Source: Tateyamaria sp. syn59
Lineage (GTDB): Bacteria; Pseudomonadota; Alphaproteobacteria; Rhodobacterales; Rhodobacteraceae
DNA length: 64,000 nt
Assembly (NCBI RefSeq): GCF_007995245.1
Contig: NZ_VCBA01000011.1
Span: 1-64,000 of the forward strand
Reading direction: 5' to 3'
Both the position numbers and the translations under genes were made by a program. The notes beneath the pieces were generated by a model that saw nothing but the letters and a program-made list of their open reading frames with translations, was not told the DNA's origin and did no database searches. Below, in pieces: positions 8,276 to 16,267 of this stretch. Position 1 is the first letter of the stretch; each line of letters opens with the position of its first letter.

Positions 8276-9519
8276 GCCGCGAGCTCCTCAACCGCGAGTT
8301 CAAAGGCCTCATGCACCTGCCGCATGCGTTGCGCTACTTCGCCAGGTGTCTCGCCTTCTATGAAAACCCAACCAGTACAGTTGAAAGATGAGGCTGGCAG
8401 GGGCTGCAGTACGTCACCCTGCTTGATCGGTAGGTGTACGCCGATGACGCCCTCCATCGCCATGAGGGCAGCTTCGGATGTGATGTGCCGAACGTAACCG
8501 GTACGATACGGCAATAGCAGATCGCCGACACAACTCTGACGGGTAAAGACTGGGGTCGGGCGCAGGCCAAGGTAAGTGTCCAGCGTTGCCCCTGCGATAT
8601 CGAACCCCAATGCAAGGCCATGATTTCGCGCAATTTCACACCCGGGATAGCGCAGGGCCAGCTCTCCGAAAGTCAGCCGGCTGCCGTCCGAAGAGATAAA
8701 GACCTCCATATGCAGATATCCGTGCGGCAGCTCAAATGCGTCTACCACGCGCTGGACCATCTCGCGCAGATCAGCAAACGGGATATGGCTGTGGTCTTTC
8801 CCAACACTTATGTTTGCATTGAGCGAACCCTGCGCCGCATCGACGGGCCGCGAAGGCATCAGCGAGGGAAAGACATGCAGCACCTCGCCCTCGGCTATGA
8901 GCGCACATAGTTCATATTCCTCATCCTGGATGAAGGCCTCAACCATCATGTCAAAGGGGCCCGCAGCGATTGAAACACTCTCCAGATCGTTCGCGCTTTT
9001 GAGGACCGTTGTGGACAAGGTTCCCCAGCCGTTCACAGGTTTTAGAACGATGGGAAATCCATGCAGGTGTACGAAGTTGTGGAGGTCACGCAGGGTCTTA
9101 ACATGTGCGAACGGTGCGGTGGCGAAGCCCGCGCGGTTCAGCCGCGCCTTCATCGTAGGTTTGTCGCGCAGCGCGCGCGCAACATCCGCAGGTAGCCCTC
9201 CGACGCCCACAGCATTCGCGAAAGCTTGCCAGAACTCCTGATCTGGCTCGGACATGCAACAGAAACTGTCGGGCTTGAGCCCTTTGGGCTTGCACCAGTC
9301 CTTGAACCGCGCTGCCTCGGCTCGAACACCTGCGGACAGGTCGATGGCAAAGACATCCATGTCGCGGGTTCGGTCCAGGTACTCGGGGTCGTGGATTTTG
9401 AGGTCCGGCCGTAGCAGGATGGGGCGTACATCTCTGCGAGTAAACAGTGCATCATTGAAAGAACACGGGCGATTTGATGTGCAGGGCCTGTCGTCGGGAA
9501 AAATGAGGTGTCGTTTCAT
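8272..9519 (-). CDS. ATP-grasp ligase (carboxylate-amine ligase type)
   Basis: ATP-grasp enzyme of 415 aa that should join a carboxylate to an amine through an acyl phosphate. Core motifs: DKPTMKARLNRAGF (about 119-132), HGFPIVLKPVNGWGT (Lys160 for ATP), MVEAFIQDEEYEL (191-203) and a C-terminal FTRQS...GYVRHI...VFIEGETP region like the L-amino acid ligase/carbamoyl-phosphate-synthase-like branch rather than the microviridin type. ATG 9519 (MKRHLIFPDD) with an upstream GAGG is chosen; a further 276 upstream bases are open but belong to the preceding gene. In this cluster it could couple an amino acid, perhaps the aminomutase product, to another unit (inference). Confidence 0.85.
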   Translation of the reverse strand: MKRHLIFPDDRPCTSNRPCSFNDALFTRRDVRPILLRPDLKIHDPEYLDRTRDMDVFAIDLSAGVRAEAARFKDWCKPKGLKPDSFCCMSEPDQEFWQAFANAVGVGGLPADVARALRDKPTMKARLNRAGFATAPFAHVKTLRDLHNFVHLHGFPIVLKPVNGWGTLSTTVLKSANDLESVSIAAGPFDMMVEAFIQDEEYELCALIAEGEVLHVFPSLMPSRPVDAAQGSLNANISVGKDHSHIPFADLREMVQRVVDAFELPHGYLHMEVFISSDGSRLTFGELALRYPGCEIARNHGLALGFDIAGATLDTYLGLRPTPVFTRQSCVGDLLLPYRTGYVRHITSEAALMAMEGVIGVHLPIKQGDVLQPLPASSFNCTGWVFIEGETPGEVAQRMRQVHEAFELAVEELAA

Positions 9520-9529
9520 CGTTGCAACC

Positions 9530-10789
9530 TCAAAAGCTGGTGTCTGTGAAAGGGGCCGGGGCGCCCATGAAACACGCGCTGAGCGCGCTCTCTGCGCCTG
9601 GTGTCTCGATCTTAATGCGCCCGCTTTGCACAAGATCCCAGGTTGAGAGGCCGCGTAGCACCAAGCTTGACAGCGTGCTGAGATCAAGCGCTGCGTCAGG
9701 GGCGTCGTCCGTGAGCTTTGCCGATGTTGTAGAGCCATCGGACATGATCTCAATCGTAAAGGGATCAAGGAATGCAACCGGGTCAACGACCGCAAGCCGC
9801 AGGGGTCTGTTTGTGCTTCCCAGAACGGCCTTCTGGAATAGGGCGACCGGATCTAGGATGCGAAGCCAGATGTGATCTTGAACGGACAGGGTTTCGAGTT
9901 TGCGACCGTTTTTTAACATCCATTTCAGTGCCGGGACGAGCGGTGCGTGTCCAATTCGGATACTTCCGACCAGGTCAACGCGAAAGAGAAACGACCAGAG
10001 TGTCGCCTCGCCTGCGATGTCAACGGCGGAGATATGTAAAAGCTCAAGTTCGCAATCGGGCATGCCCGCCGCTTCCCGCTGATGGACGCGGTAGATCGCA
10101 AACCCCTTCGGCGTGTCCTGACTGTCGCGTAACAGGCAATAAAAGGGGCGTGGCAAGCCGTTGCTGTCCGACAAAACATCCGGCGATTTGCCAGCCTCCA
10201 GACGTGCAATCAATCGGTGCCAGTATTTAGGGCCCCGTGCCACGCTGCCGGGTCGGTTTGAGCAGGCGCGGTGGAGATCGGCAAGCACAGCCTTGAGATT
10301 TTCGGCAGTTACCAAAGAAATCGCGCCGGTCGAGCCAATCTCTTCGCGAAAGTCCCGCGGATGTGGCGCGTGAACGCGGTGACTTGCGCTGAATGTTGCG
10401 ACACCGGAACCGTACCGCTCCCAAAGCGGCCAGTCCGAAGATGTCCAAGCGCAGGTCGGATTTCCGCGATCAAGGGCATCCTGCATGGTCTGCATCAGCA
10501 GGGTATGAATGACCCCCATGCGCGTATGCGTCGGCAAAACTGCCGCCTGCCCAACGGCGGCAATAGGGATACGGACGTTCTCAGACAGCGAGAGTTCAAG
10601 CGCGCGCGACCCGAGTGTGCCAACAACGCGTCCTTTGTCATATGCAGCTAGAGCAAGGCTCATATCGAAGGCCTCAGCTTGCTCTTCGATGAACTCTGGC
10701 GAGGCTGACTTCCCGGCCGCGGCGAACACGGTATTGACGTAATCCGCTACCTCGTTTTGCGCCACCGCCCGGAATTCCAGGTTCGACAT
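9530..10789 (-). CDS. Eis-like GNAT N-acetyltransferase
   Basis: A 419-residue protein with the two-GNAT-plus-sterol-carrier-like layout of Eis-family acetyltransferases. The acetyl-CoA loop is at about 79-101 (VGQAAVLPTHTRMGVIHTLL). The middle third (about 160-290) is the second GNAT-like domain, and the C-terminal third (about 310-400, VVDPVAFLDPFTIEIMSDG...) resembles the SCP2-like end domain of Eis. Eis proteins acetylate amines of diverse small molecules and peptides. In this operon (3 bases after the GT9-like gene, 10 before ATP-grasp) acetylation of the product or of an intermediate is a reasonable inference. Confidence 0.82.
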   Translation of the reverse strand: MSNLEFRAVAQNEVADYVNTVFAAAGKSASPEFIEEQAEAFDMSLALAAYDKGRVVGTLGSRALELSLSENVRIPIAAVGQAAVLPTHTRMGVIHTLLMQTMQDALDRGNPTCAWTSSDWPLWERYGSGVATFSASHRVHAPHPRDFREEIGSTGAISLVTAENLKAVLADLHRACSNRPGSVARGPKYWHRLIARLEAGKSPDVLSDSNGLPRPFYCLLRDSQDTPKGFAIYRVHQREAAGMPDCELELLHISAVDIAGEATLWSFLFRVDLVGSIRIGHAPLVPALKWMLKNGRKLETLSVQDHIWLRILDPVALFQKAVLGSTNRPLRLAVVDPVAFLDPFTIEIMSDGSTTSAKLTDDAPDAALDLSTLSSLVLRGLSTWDLVQSGRIKIETPGAESALSACFMGAPAPFTDTSF

Positions 10790-10792
10790 CGC

Positions 10793-11680
10793 TCAGGCGA
10801 CCTCCGGAGCGAAACGCGCTAAAATGATGTTGGCCGCTTGCTCCACAGCGCATGCCTGCCATCGGGTCCCGTCCTTGACCTTCTTCGGGCGCATGCAGAT
10901 CGAAAGGGCGTGCCAATCGGGATGCATGCGCAAAAGCGCCGACCGGTCTTCGTAGAGAACGAGGCTAGGCACGCGTTGAGATGCAGCGAAAAACGAGACG
11001 ATGCCTTCGGGCGTGATCAGAAAATCCAGTGTAGAAAGGAAAGTGAGAGCCTCTGTGAGCCCTTGCTGCCCGATCAGATTGATCACGTTGTCGGGCAGGT
11101 CTCGCAGAAGAGCGGCCTCGTCCTCATCAAAAGACTCTTCGGTGCCCATAAGCACGATTGTGATGTCAGTGCATGCTGCAAGACATTGGCCCAGCCTAAC
11201 GCACCAACCAACGTCCATGCGCCGTTGCGCTGCTTGCCGACTGCCACTGTTCATATTGATCCCGACGAGAAGACGACTTGGCCGCTCATCTTGCTTGGGC
11301 AGATTGAGTTGTGGGAACGGCTCGAATGTCAGAGTTGCGGGGTCATCCGGTTCATTCCCGCGCCCGGCGCCATCGTGAAAGATGTTGATATAGCGATCAG
11401 GCTGATTTTCCGCAAAGACACGCATTTCAGGTATCGTGTCGCGATGAACATAATCCGGATTGTAGTTGATCCCATTGAAAAGATTAGCAACTTCGCCAAT
11501 CTTGGTGTCCATACCAGCGTGTCGGCAGATGCGGCGCAGACGCACCGGCGCAGCTTGCGCCAGGCGGCTTAGTTTGCACATTGCGATAAAGCCATCACCG
11601 ATGGTGCCGCAGAAATAGAATTGCGTATCACGTTCCTGCTGCCCATCTGGGGCAGCGATGCTAAGGGCCGTTTCAGTCAT
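10793..11680 (-). CDS. glycosyltransferase family 9-like protein
   Basis: A 295-residue protein resembling heptosyltransferase-type GT-B enzymes: N-terminal FYFCGTIGDGFIAMCKLSRL; a C-terminal nucleotide-sugar-type domain with LLVGINMNSGSR, DITIVLMGTEESF, VINLIGQQGL and SFFAASQRVPSLVLYED. ATG 11680 lies in the last codons of the aminomutase gene and fits the operon overlap; a longer frame to 11725 exists but lies wholly inside that gene. Sugar donor and acceptor are unknown. It could decorate the peptide, or its fold may have been turned to another transfer. Usual catalytic residues cannot be confirmed by eye, so function is tentative. Confidence 0.65.
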   Translation of the reverse strand: MTETALSIAAPDGQQERDTQFYFCGTIGDGFIAMCKLSRLAQAAPVRLRRICRHAGMDTKIGEVANLFNGINYNPDYVHRDTIPEMRVFAENQPDRYINIFHDGAGRGNEPDDPATLTFEPFPQLNLPKQDERPSRLLVGINMNSGSRQAAQRRMDVGWCVRLGQCLAACTDITIVLMGTEESFDEDEAALLRDLPDNVINLIGQQGLTEALTFLSTLDFLITPEGIVSFFAASQRVPSLVLYEDRSALLRMHPDWHALSICMRPKKVKDGTRWQACAVEQAANIILARFAPEVA

Positions 11681-12839
11681 GTTGCGGCAGCACTTCAGCC
11701 TGCAGGGCCACATCGTCGAGCGCATTGATGGTCATGGTCTGGCCAGTGTGACTGCGCAGGATGATTTTCCCGTCTTTCTGCGTAACGTAGCTTTTCTCCA
11801 GTGGGATTTTTCCCAGCTTCGTCGTCACGATGTAGCGCGGTATGGCATAGCCACTGATGTGGCCGGTAAGCGCCTCCATAATTGCATTGCCCCGCTCGAT
11901 GTCCGTCATGAAATGGGACACACCTGAGACGTTGTCACAATGATAGAGATAGTAGGGCTTCACCCTGATCTCGAGCAGTCTGCAAAGCAGTGCGCGCATC
12001 GTCTCAACATCGTCATTGATCCCTTTCAGCAAAACCGTTTGGTTCTGAACCGGCACACCGGCGCGCAGCAAGCGATCGCATGCAGCAGCAGCTTCTGCTG
12101 TGATCTCGCTGGGATGGTTGAAGTGGGTGCTGAACCAAACCGGATGGTATCGCTCCAGCATTGCGCAAAAGTCGTCAGTGATCCGTTGCGGCAGCAAGAC
12201 AGGATACCGCGACCCGATGCGGATGATTTCAACGTGTGGTATGTCGCGCAAGCGGGCGAGAATTTGTTCGATGCGGCGGTCGTTGTATGTCAGTGGGTCA
12301 CCGCCGGTCAGCAACACATCACGGATTTCTGGGTGTGCTGCGATGTATTCAAAGTCAGCGTCGTAGCTGCTCCCTTCACCTTCGGCGAAGTAGGACTGCT
12401 GCTTTTCCGTTGTATGAAACTTTCGTGTGCAATGGCGACAGTAGACCGGGCAATTCTGTGTCACGAGCATGATGACGCGATCATGATACTTGTGCACAAC
12501 ACGATTGGTTTTTCGATATTGCATATCGCCGACTGGATCGACATCCGAATTGGCGTGCGTCATTAATTCTTGACGACTTGGGATGGCTTGAAGCCGAATT
12601 GGACAATTCGAATCATGCTTGTCCATAAGCGCTGCGTAATAGGGTGTTATTTGCCAGCGGAAACGATTTTCGGAATCTTTTATAACCTTTCGTTCATCTT
12701 CAGTGAGATCAACCCATTGCTCAAGTTCTTCGATTTTACGGATTGAATTGGAGAGTTGCCAGTGCCAATCAGACCATCTGTCTGATTCACAGATTTCGTT
12801 CCGACTCAATATGTTCATTTGGCCGCCATACACCTCCAT
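11673..12839 (-). CDS. radical SAM protein of the lysine 2,3-aminomutase (KamA) family
   Basis: PLP-dependent radical SAM aminomutase family. From ATG 12839: cluster motif Cys130-x3-Cys134-x2-Cys137 (CPVYCRHC), GGDPL at 179-183, the beta-barrel strand YYLYHCDNVSG (297-306), and a PLP-type Lys at 344 (LGKIPL). In clostridial lysine aminomutase two Asp residues bind the lysine side chain. The first is present (Asp302), but the second site (VVDAPGGGGK in the classical enzyme) is here the shorter IVTTKLGK, so both that Asp and the glycine loop are missing. Substrate may therefore differ from free lysine. ATG 12818 is an alternative start. First gene of the eight-gene minus operon ending with the precursor. 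Confidence 0.9.
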   Translation of the reverse strand: MEVYGGQMNILSRNEICESDRWSDWHWQLSNSIRKIEELEQWVDLTEDERKVIKDSENRFRWQITPYYAALMDKHDSNCPIRLQAIPSRQELMTHANSDVDPVGDMQYRKTNRVVHKYHDRVIMLVTQNCPVYCRHCTRKFHTTEKQQSYFAEGEGSSYDADFEYIAAHPEIRDVLLTGGDPLTYNDRRIEQILARLRDIPHVEIIRIGSRYPVLLPQRITDDFCAMLERYHPVWFSTHFNHPSEITAEAAAACDRLLRAGVPVQNQTVLLKGINDDVETMRALLCRLLEIRVKPYYLYHCDNVSGVSHFMTDIERGNAIMEALTGHISGYAIPRYIVTTKLGKIPLEKSYVTQKDGKIILRSHTGQTMTINALDDVALQAEVLPQHD

Positions 12840-13034
12840 CTTGGCTGATTTAATCGCATCCTTTTAGGTTAGCAAAGTAATGGAGCAGCGCAAGTTCTCG
12901 TCTAGGTGGTGGTGGCGTAATCTCGCGTCTGACCGGGCGAGAAATTGCCACTTGAGAAGTGGCGTGCCGGCGGCATTATCTTTCAAGCGCCTGTCTGAGG
13001 TGCGATATTTGTGCGTTTTTACTTCTTAAAATGT
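12840..13034. promoter_or_regulatory. spacer before the biosynthetic operon, with a perfect hairpin
   Basis: 195 bases between the DUF6165 gene and the aminomutase gene, both on the minus strand, and clearly more AT-rich than its surroundings. It contains a perfect inverted repeat GCCACTT-GAG-AAGTGGC at 12947-12963 with no T-run after it on either strand, so it looks more like an operator or RNA structure than a terminator. This is the only sizeable gap upstream of the eight-gene operon and the best place for its promoter. I could not pick out -35/-10 boxes with confidence, and no further double-glycine peptide frame was found here. Confidence 0.4.
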
Positions 13035-13436
13035 TCAACAATAAGACTTTTCTTCAATCAGCGGGGAGCCAAGTGCGAGGTTGATCTCTCGCTTGAGGCG
13101 GTAGCGTTCATCGTTCATCTGGTAGACGGATCGGGCTAATTTTATGAAGTCTGCCCCAAAGTCATGAGCGGCTTCATGTTCACGAATTCGATCTTCTATT
13201 TCCCACAAGTTTTCGTTGACGCTTTTGAGATCTCTTAAAAGAGAATCGATCAGTTTGATCTCCTCTTGCTGAAATATTTCATCTCTTGATCGGCGCAATG
13301 CCGCCAATTCATGGGCGGAATTATTCCGCTTTGAGGTTTCTTGGATGCGCTCCGACTTGATCTCAAGGATGGCTATCTTGTCAAATAGCTCCCCAAAGCT
13401 CACACTCACTTTTATGCTAGAGGGTAGATCAGACAT
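13035..13436 (-). CDS. DUF6165 family protein
   Basis: A 133-residue, mostly helical protein matching the DUF6165 pattern: IKVSVSFGELFDKIAILEIKSERI at the N-terminus, then coiled-coil-like helices and a C-terminal YRLKREINLALGSPLIEEKSY. Function unknown; relatives often sit in glycan or glycosyltransferase loci. ATG 13436 has a good AGGAG five bases upstream and is preferred to a longer start at 13478. It is transcribed away from the SHMT-like gene and upstream of the aminomutase operon. Codon use is AT-richer than in the flanking genes, which suggests separate acquisition. Confidence 0.8.
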   Translation of the reverse strand: MSDLPSSIKVSVSFGELFDKIAILEIKSERIQETSKRNNSAHELAALRRSRDEIFQQEEIKLIDSLLRDLKSVNENLWEIEDRIREHEAAHDFGADFIKLARSVYQMNDERYRLKREINLALGSPLIEEKSYC

Positions 13437-13466
13437 GAAACTCCTGCCTATGTGTGATTGGCGTCC

Positions 13467-14855
13467 ATGGTTCGCCAATTAAAGGTGCAAGAGACAGAAT
13501 TGGCTGTCAATAAGGCTGTTAATAATGCTGTCAGTGTGGCGGGCGTTGATCGGTCGAAAGCCGCTGATGCGTTTCAACAGGTAAGCGATGTTTTATTTGG
13601 TCACGAACAGTCGATGGCCAAAAGGATTAGCCTCGTCCCGAGCGAAAATACGCTGTCGGCCGCCGCGCGTCTCGCTTACCTTTCCGATGGATATAGCCGG
13701 TATTACTTCAATGCTGAGGAAGTGGGCGGCCAATGGGGCTTTGAGGCGGGCGAAGCCTTGGGGAGCGTGCAAGATAGCATTCTGATACCTGCGCTCAAAC
13801 GCGTGGGTGGCGCCAACTACGTCAATGTGGCAGCAGTCTCCGGTCTCACTTGCATGACGGCTGTATTCGCAGCTTTCGGTGGTGCACCGGGCGCGACCGT
13901 ATTTTCGGTTCCGTTGCGCGCAGGCGGGCACCCTGACACCCGCTATGTCGGTCACAAGTTTAGCTATCGGATGGAGCGATTGCCGGTGTTGGACTACGCT
14001 ACGGTCGATCACGAGAGGTTAGCTGATATGGTCAGCACGCTGCAACCTTCCATGATCTATGCCGACCAATCGACTGCGTTATTTGCGCTTGATATCGCTG
14101 CGCTGGTTCGCACGGTTCGGGCGTCTCAGAAGGTACCCTGTCATATCCATGTGGACAGCAGCCACCTCAACGGGCTGATTTGGGGGGGCGTTCTGCCAAA
14201 CCCGCTTGACGAGGGGGCGGATAGCTACGGTGGTTCGACGCACAAGACATTTGCGGGGCCGCACAAGGCTGTTGTCCTGATGCGAGAGAAGCAGGTGGCC
14301 AAACGACTTCTCGATGCGACAATGAACATCATCAGCCACCCGCACACGGCTTCAACCCTGGCGCTGACCTTGGCGCTGATCGAGTTCGAACATTGCGGCG
14401 GGCCGCAGTATGCACAGCAGGTCTGTTCAAATGCCAAGACGCTGGCGCGCGCTTTGCACCGGGCCGGGTTGCCCGTTCAGGGCGATGATCGTGACTATAC
14501 GGAGACACATCAGGTTTGGGTCGGCGCAATTGACAGCTATACCCACTTCGAGGCGTCCGCGCTCCTGTTCAAAGCGGGCATCGTGCTCAACCCCTATGCC
14601 TTGGTGCCCAGTTTGCGGGCGCCGGGTCTGAGGATGGGTGTCAATGAAGCCACCAAACTTGGCCTTGTTGAGAGCGATATGGAAGAGCTTGCAAGCATTG
14701 TGGCGGATGTTTTGCTACGCGATATGGATCCCGATAACGCAGCGAGGCAAGTCGCCGGGCTGAAGGCGCGCCGGTCAGAGCGCTGCGTTTTGCCGCCCGC
14801 GATGGTGCACGAAGCTTGGCGCAGGATGCTTGCATTACAGGGAATAGAGGCGTGA
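13467..14855 (+). CDS. serine hydroxymethyltransferase-like PLP enzyme
   Basis: Fold-type I PLP enzyme related to GlyA and threonine/serine transaldolases. From ATG 13467: RISLVPSENTLS (SHMT substrate loop, near residue 54), HVDSSHLNGLIWGG (PLP-contacting Asp and His, about 228-241) and THKTFAGPHK with PLP lysine Lys260. Length (462 aa) is somewhat above bacterial GlyA and it is clearly divergent, so it is unlikely to be the housekeeping enzyme. Making or consuming a beta-hydroxy amino acid for the peptide product is the natural guess. The start is uncertain: TTG 13458 and later GTG codons (for example 13536) are possible. First gene of a five-gene plus-strand operon. Confidence 0.85.
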   Translation: MVRQLKVQETELAVNKAVNNAVSVAGVDRSKAADAFQQVSDVLFGHEQSMAKRISLVPSENTLSAAARLAYLSDGYSRYYFNAEEVGGQWGFEAGEALGSVQDSILIPALKRVGGANYVNVAAVSGLTCMTAVFAAFGGAPGATVFSVPLRAGGHPDTRYVGHKFSYRMERLPVLDYATVDHERLADMVSTLQPSMIYADQSTALFALDIAALVRTVRASQKVPCHIHVDSSHLNGLIWGGVLPNPLDEGADSYGGSTHKTFAGPHKAVVLMREKQVAKRLLDATMNIISHPHTASTLALTLALIEFEHCGGPQYAQQVCSNAKTLARALHRAGLPVQGDDRDYTETHQVWVGAIDSYTHFEASALLFKAGIVLNPYALVPSLRAPGLRMGVNEATKLGLVESDMEELASIVADVLLRDMDPDNAARQVAGLKARRSERCVLPPAMVHEAWRRMLALQGIEA

Positions 14856-16267
14856 CGCAGCGTGCTCTTATCAACCGCACGATCCAGCGGATCGAGAGCG
14901 CTTTCGAACATATGGCATTCGACTTCTTTTCTGGCGTGCAGAACTTCGGAAATGGAGACGTATGGGGTGGCTACGGTGACATTACAACCAACCTGCACCA
15001 GACCTTTGCGTTCAAAGCACGCCACCCGGACGCACGAGTCCGTTTGATCGTCGTCGACTATGCGCGTGACAGGATGCAAGAATTGCGCAAGGCGCATGGC
15101 CAGGTTTCAAATACTGCTGATATCGTTTCGGCATTGGTGCCGGGCCTGGATCCTGACAAAAAAGACATAGACCAAATGGTCCATGGAGTTGCGTTTCAAT
15201 TCCCGTCGCAGTCTCTGTTGCCCGCACCTAAGTCCGTCGGACGCAAGCTAGCTGACTTGCGTGCACGGAATTTTGGCCTTGTCTTCTCAGACAACCAAGG
15301 GCGGCTGGCCAAGACCGTTGCGCTGGGTGGCGGTCTGAGTTTTGTGATCGACGAACCTGGACGCGATAGAGAGCTGACGAGAAGGCACAAGACCGACACA
15401 GTGTCCGGTCAGCACTGCTTGAATGCGGGTGCCTTCAACCTGGGACTTTACGTGCGCCCGGATGTGTGTACCCGGCCAAGCGGTATTGATGATGCGCTGG
15501 CGCGTGACGTGCGTGGGCAATCAGGCGGGCGATCAATTTGCTTTGTCTATCCTGGCCGAGAAAGCCAGTTGGATGTCTACTTTGATGTGGCCCAGCAGGT
15601 GGCAAAGCGGATGGGCCGTGACGTTGCAATTCTGACAATCGGTCGGGGTGCGGTTGAGCGTGCGGAACGGTGGCCTCAGGCGGTTCACGTCGCTCTACCG
15701 AAGGTGCCGCTACGCAGCATACAAACCCTTGTTTGGTTGAGCGATCTGCCACCGATTGTCACGGGTTGCATGACCCTCTGCAACGCTCTTGATACCGCAC
15801 AGCGAGGCCGCGGATATGTTTATTCTCGACCAAGCTGGAAGCAGTATGCCGCGCGCGACATGTGCGACTATTTTGCTGGCTTCTGGCCAGATGTTACGAA
15901 CCCGTCAGAACACAGGCAGGATATGAAGCGTCTGCGGCTTTGTAACTTTGCTGCGCAGAGTGATCTCAGAGAGCAAGACGCTATTCCAGAACTCGCCGAT
16001 GCCATGTGTGACAGTGCATACCAGCAACGGTTTGCCCAAGCGGTGACGCGGTCGGCATGTGATCTTTCCCTAATCAAGAATGTCGAGGTGCTGATGAAAT
16101 GGTTGGAACTGGCACCTCTATTGGAACTTGGTGACCGTTGGACTGGTGCGCGTGAAGAAGAGCTCTTTGCGATGGTGCGCCAGGCCGCAGATTTCCCCGA
16201 ATTTGCAGATAACGTGCTGTCGCATGTTGGAATAAGTGCGCCGTCAGCCACAGAGCCAAGTCTATGA
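14852..16267 (+). CDS. uncharacterised protein, possible GT-B-like glycosyltransferase
   Basis: A 471-residue protein starting at GTG 14852, which overlaps the SHMT stop (GTGA). The N-terminal half (NRTIQRIESAFEHMAFDFFSG...VWGGYGDITTNLHQTFAF) reads like the acceptor half of a GT-B enzyme. The second half has a Rossmann-type block (SICFVYPGRESQLDVYFDVA, DVAILTIGRGAVERA), then SDLPPIVTGCMTLCNALDTA, comparable to the sugar-nucleotide segment of GT-B transferases such as EarP or GT9. The assignment is by fold-like pattern only and the family is not firmly recognised. The next gene overlaps by ATGA. Confidence 0.5.
   Translation: MTQRALINRTIQRIESAFEHMAFDFFSGVQNFGNGDVWGGYGDITTNLHQTFAFKARHPDARVRLIVVDYARDRMQELRKAHGQVSNTADIVSALVPGLDPDKKDIDQMVHGVAFQFPSQSLLPAPKSVGRKLADLRARNFGLVFSDNQGRLAKTVALGGGLSFVIDEPGRDRELTRRHKTDTVSGQHCLNAGAFNLGLYVRPDVCTRPSGIDDALARDVRGQSGGRSICFVYPGRESQLDVYFDVAQQVAKRMGRDVAILTIGRGAVERAERWPQAVHVALPKVPLRSIQTLVWLSDLPPIVTGCMTLCNALDTAQRGRGYVYSRPSWKQYAARDMCDYFAGFWPDVTNPSEHRQDMKRLRLCNFAAQSDLREQDAIPELADAMCDSAYQQRFAQAVTRSACDLSLIKNVEVLMKWLELAPLLELGDRWTGAREEELFAMVRQAADFPEFADNVLSHVGISAPSATEPSL

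Noticed and set aside
8272-9519. ATP-grasp protein as a graspetide (microviridin-type) ligase
   Set aside because: Motifs fit the L-amino acid ligase-like branch, and the core has no Asp, Glu or Lys side chains for omega-ester or amide crosslinks.
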